From the NCBI GenBank assembly GCA_022704645.1, contig JAKJGA010000028.1:1-15723 (forward strand): DNA of 15,723 nucleotides, read 5' to 3'. The DNA comes from Spirochaetota bacterium (lineage in GTDB: Bacteria; Spirochaetota; UBA4802; JAFGJZ01). Below, one piece after another: positions 14,241 to 15,723 of the stretch (position 1 is the stretch's first letter; every line of letters begins with the position of its first letter). The translations under genes and the position numbers were made by a program. Below the pieces are notes generated by a model. The model ran no database searches. It was not told the DNA's origin and worked only from the letters and a program-made list of their open reading frames with translations.

Positions 14241-15723
14241 ATGAGTGAAGAATTAGTTGATATCAGAACCCAGAGAATAGAAAAAATCAATAAGCTTAAA
14301 GCCAAGGGAATAAACCCTTATCCTTTACGTTTTGCGAAAGAAAATGAAATCAGCAAAGTTTTGGCTGATTTCAATGAAGAAAAACCTCAGCACGTTTCTA
14401 TTGCCGGAAGAATAAAGTCAAAGCGCGAAATGGGAAAAGCAACATTCTGCAACATCGAAGACATGACCGGAAACATTCAGCTTTATGTCGCGGCAGATAA
14501 ACTCGGAGAATCGGATTACGAGGATTTCAAATCATTTGATCTTGGAGATATCGTCGGAGTTAAAGGCGAAACATTCAGAACCAAACGCGGTGAAATTTCC
14601 ATTAAAGCTGAAAACTTGGTTCTTCTTTCAAAATGCCTTCGCCCTCTTCCGGTAGTCAAAGAAAAAGACGGCAAAATTTTTGACGAGTTCGCAGACAAGG
14701 AAACAAAATACCGCCAGAGATATATTGATCTAATCGTAAATCACAAGACAAAAGAAGACTTCATTATGAGAAGCCGCATCATTTCTGGCGTACGCAAAAT
14801 TCTTGAAGAGAAGGGTTTTCTTGAAGTTGAAACTCCGATGATGCATCCGATAGCCGGAGGTGCAGCAGCGCGTCCGTTCATCACCCATCACAATGCTCTT
14901 GATATGACACTTTATCTGAGAATCGCACCCGAACTTTATCTCAAGCGTCTTGTTGTGGGCGGCTTCGAAAAAGTTTTTGAAATGAACAGAAATTTCAGAA
15001 ATGAGGGAATCGACACCCGTCATAATCCTGAATTTACTATGATTGAAATGTATCAGGCTTATGCGGATTACAAGGACATGATGAATCTAGCCGAAGAAAT
15101 TTATTCGACTCTCGCGCAGAATCTTTTCGGCACAACTGAAATCGACTATCAGGGAGAAAAAATCAATCTCGCAAAAGGCTGGAAACGCATAGGATATGTT
15201 GAAGCGATTAAAGAATACGCTGGAGTCGACTTCTCAGTTATTAAAACCCTTGAAGAAGCAAAAGCTGCTGCAAAATCATGCGGAGTTAAAGCTGATGATT
15301 TTAAAAGCATCTGGTCTATCGCCGACGAAATCTTCAGTGAAAAAGTTGAACACAAATTCATCAATCCGACTTTTCTGACTGATTATCCTAAAGAACTTTC
15401 ACCTCTTGCGAAATCGCGCGAAGATAATCCTGATTATGTTGAACGTTTTGAACTTTTCATTGCCGGCCGTGAAATGGCAAATGCTTTCACAGAGCTGAAT
15501 GACCCTTTTGACCAAAAGGAACGCTTTGAAGCTCAGGTAGAAAAAAAGAATGCCGGAGATGAAGAAGCAACTGAAATGGATTCCGATTATATTACGGCAC
15601 TTGAATACGGACTTCCTCCGGCTGGCGGAATGGGCATCGGAATCGACCGTATGATTATGCTTTTTGTAAATACAGCATCTATCAAGGACACAATTCTCTT
15701 TCCTCTTTTACGTCAGGATAAGT
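14241..15723 (+). CDS. lysS: Lysyl-tRNA synthetase, class II, 3' end cut off
   Basis: Charges tRNA-Lys with lysine in the cytosol. The start ATG 14241 follows AGGAGA with 5-nt spacing. An N-terminal OB-fold anticodon-binding domain (about 50-135, VSIAGRIKSKREMGKATFC) is followed by the class II catalytic core. Motif 1 is the FLEVETPMMHPIAGGAAARPF region (193-213), motif 2 is FRNEGIDTRHNPEF (252-265) and motif 3 is GMGIGIDRMIM (463-473). The frame is open through 494 codons to the window edge, ending LLRQDK. Related enzymes are about 490-510 residues and end near LLRP, so only a few codons are missing. It is divergent from purU. Confidence 0.96.
   Translation, partial: MSEELVDIRTQRIEKINKLKAKGINPYPLRFAKENEISKVLADFNEEKPQHVSIAGRIKSKREMGKATFCNIEDMTGNIQLYVAADKLGESDYEDFKSFDLGDIVGVKGETFRTKRGEISIKAENLVLLSKCLRPLPVVKEKDGKIFDEFADKETKYRQRYIDLIVNHKTKEDFIMRSRIISGVRKILEEKGFLEVETPMMHPIAGGAAARPFITHHNALDMTLYLRIAPELYLKRLVVGGFEKVFEMNRNFRNEGIDTRHNPEFTMIEMYQAYADYKDMMNLAEEIYSTLAQNLFGTTEIDYQGEKINLAKGWKRIGYVEAIKEYAGVDFSVIKTLEEAKAAAKSCGVKADDFKSIWSIADEIFSEKVEHKFINPTFLTDYPKELSPLAKSREDNPDYVERFELFIAGREMANAFTELNDPFDQKERFEAQVEKKNAGDEEATEMDSDYITALEYGLPPAGGMGIGIDRMIMLFVNTASIKDTILFPLLRQDK

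Noticed and set aside
1..15723. CRISPR array or tandem repeat tract
   Set aside because: No regularly spaced repeats were noticed on either strand; the inverted repeats found are isolated.

Overview
The window looks like chromosome from an uncultivated, probably anaerobic, diderm (two-membrane) bacterium of low-to-moderate GC (about 37-40% by eye). The diderm call rests on a signal-peptide-bearing protein with a beta-barrel-like pattern. The anaerobic call rests on many iron-sulfur and flavodoxin-type proteins. The housekeeping genes (dut, RNase J, short-type aconitase, purU, tmRNA, class II lysS) do not fix the phylum, and I do not name one. I found no transposase, integrase, phage gene, CRISPR array or tRNA cluster.

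Layout. (1) At 1-2260 on the plus strand a 5'-truncated DUF362 protein overlaps (ATGA) a membrane polyferredoxin. That protein reads as a natural fusion of a NapH-like membrane half and a NapG-like ferredoxin half, with six cysteine clusters. A perfect 10-bp hairpin follows, then a predicted outer-membrane protein (2337-3917). (2) At 3970-4419 on the minus strand lies a small two-helix membrane protein of unknown function. (3) At 4623-9584 on the plus strand is a tight gene string: dut, rnj (ATGA overlap), aconitase (10-nt gap) and a radical SAM/SPASM protein. The last starts at a TTG directly after the aconitase stop codon and in the same frame. A structured 200-nt divergent intergenic region precedes dut. 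(4) At 9613-14010 everything is on the minus strand. In transcription order: purU, tmRNA (ssrA) with its own promoter in the 48-nt gap, an FRG-domain protein, an overlapping AraC-type regulator, a cysteine-rich DUF3795 protein, and an EFR1-type flavodoxin-ferredoxin. (5) At 14241 to the window end on the plus strand is lysS, lacking only its last codon or codons.

How they work together. dut and rnj are nucleotide and RNA maintenance genes that appear translationally coupled. The aconitase and radical SAM protein are both [4Fe-4S] enzymes, apparently in one transcript with them. The FRG/AraC pair looks like a small regulated module of unknown purpose. DUF3795 plus EFR1, and DUF362 plus the polyferredoxin, are two separate pairs of redox proteins without an assigned pathway. 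The most unusual points are the NapH-NapG-like fusion beside DUF362, the in-frame aconitase/radical SAM junction, and the FRG-AraC overlap. None proves a new system.
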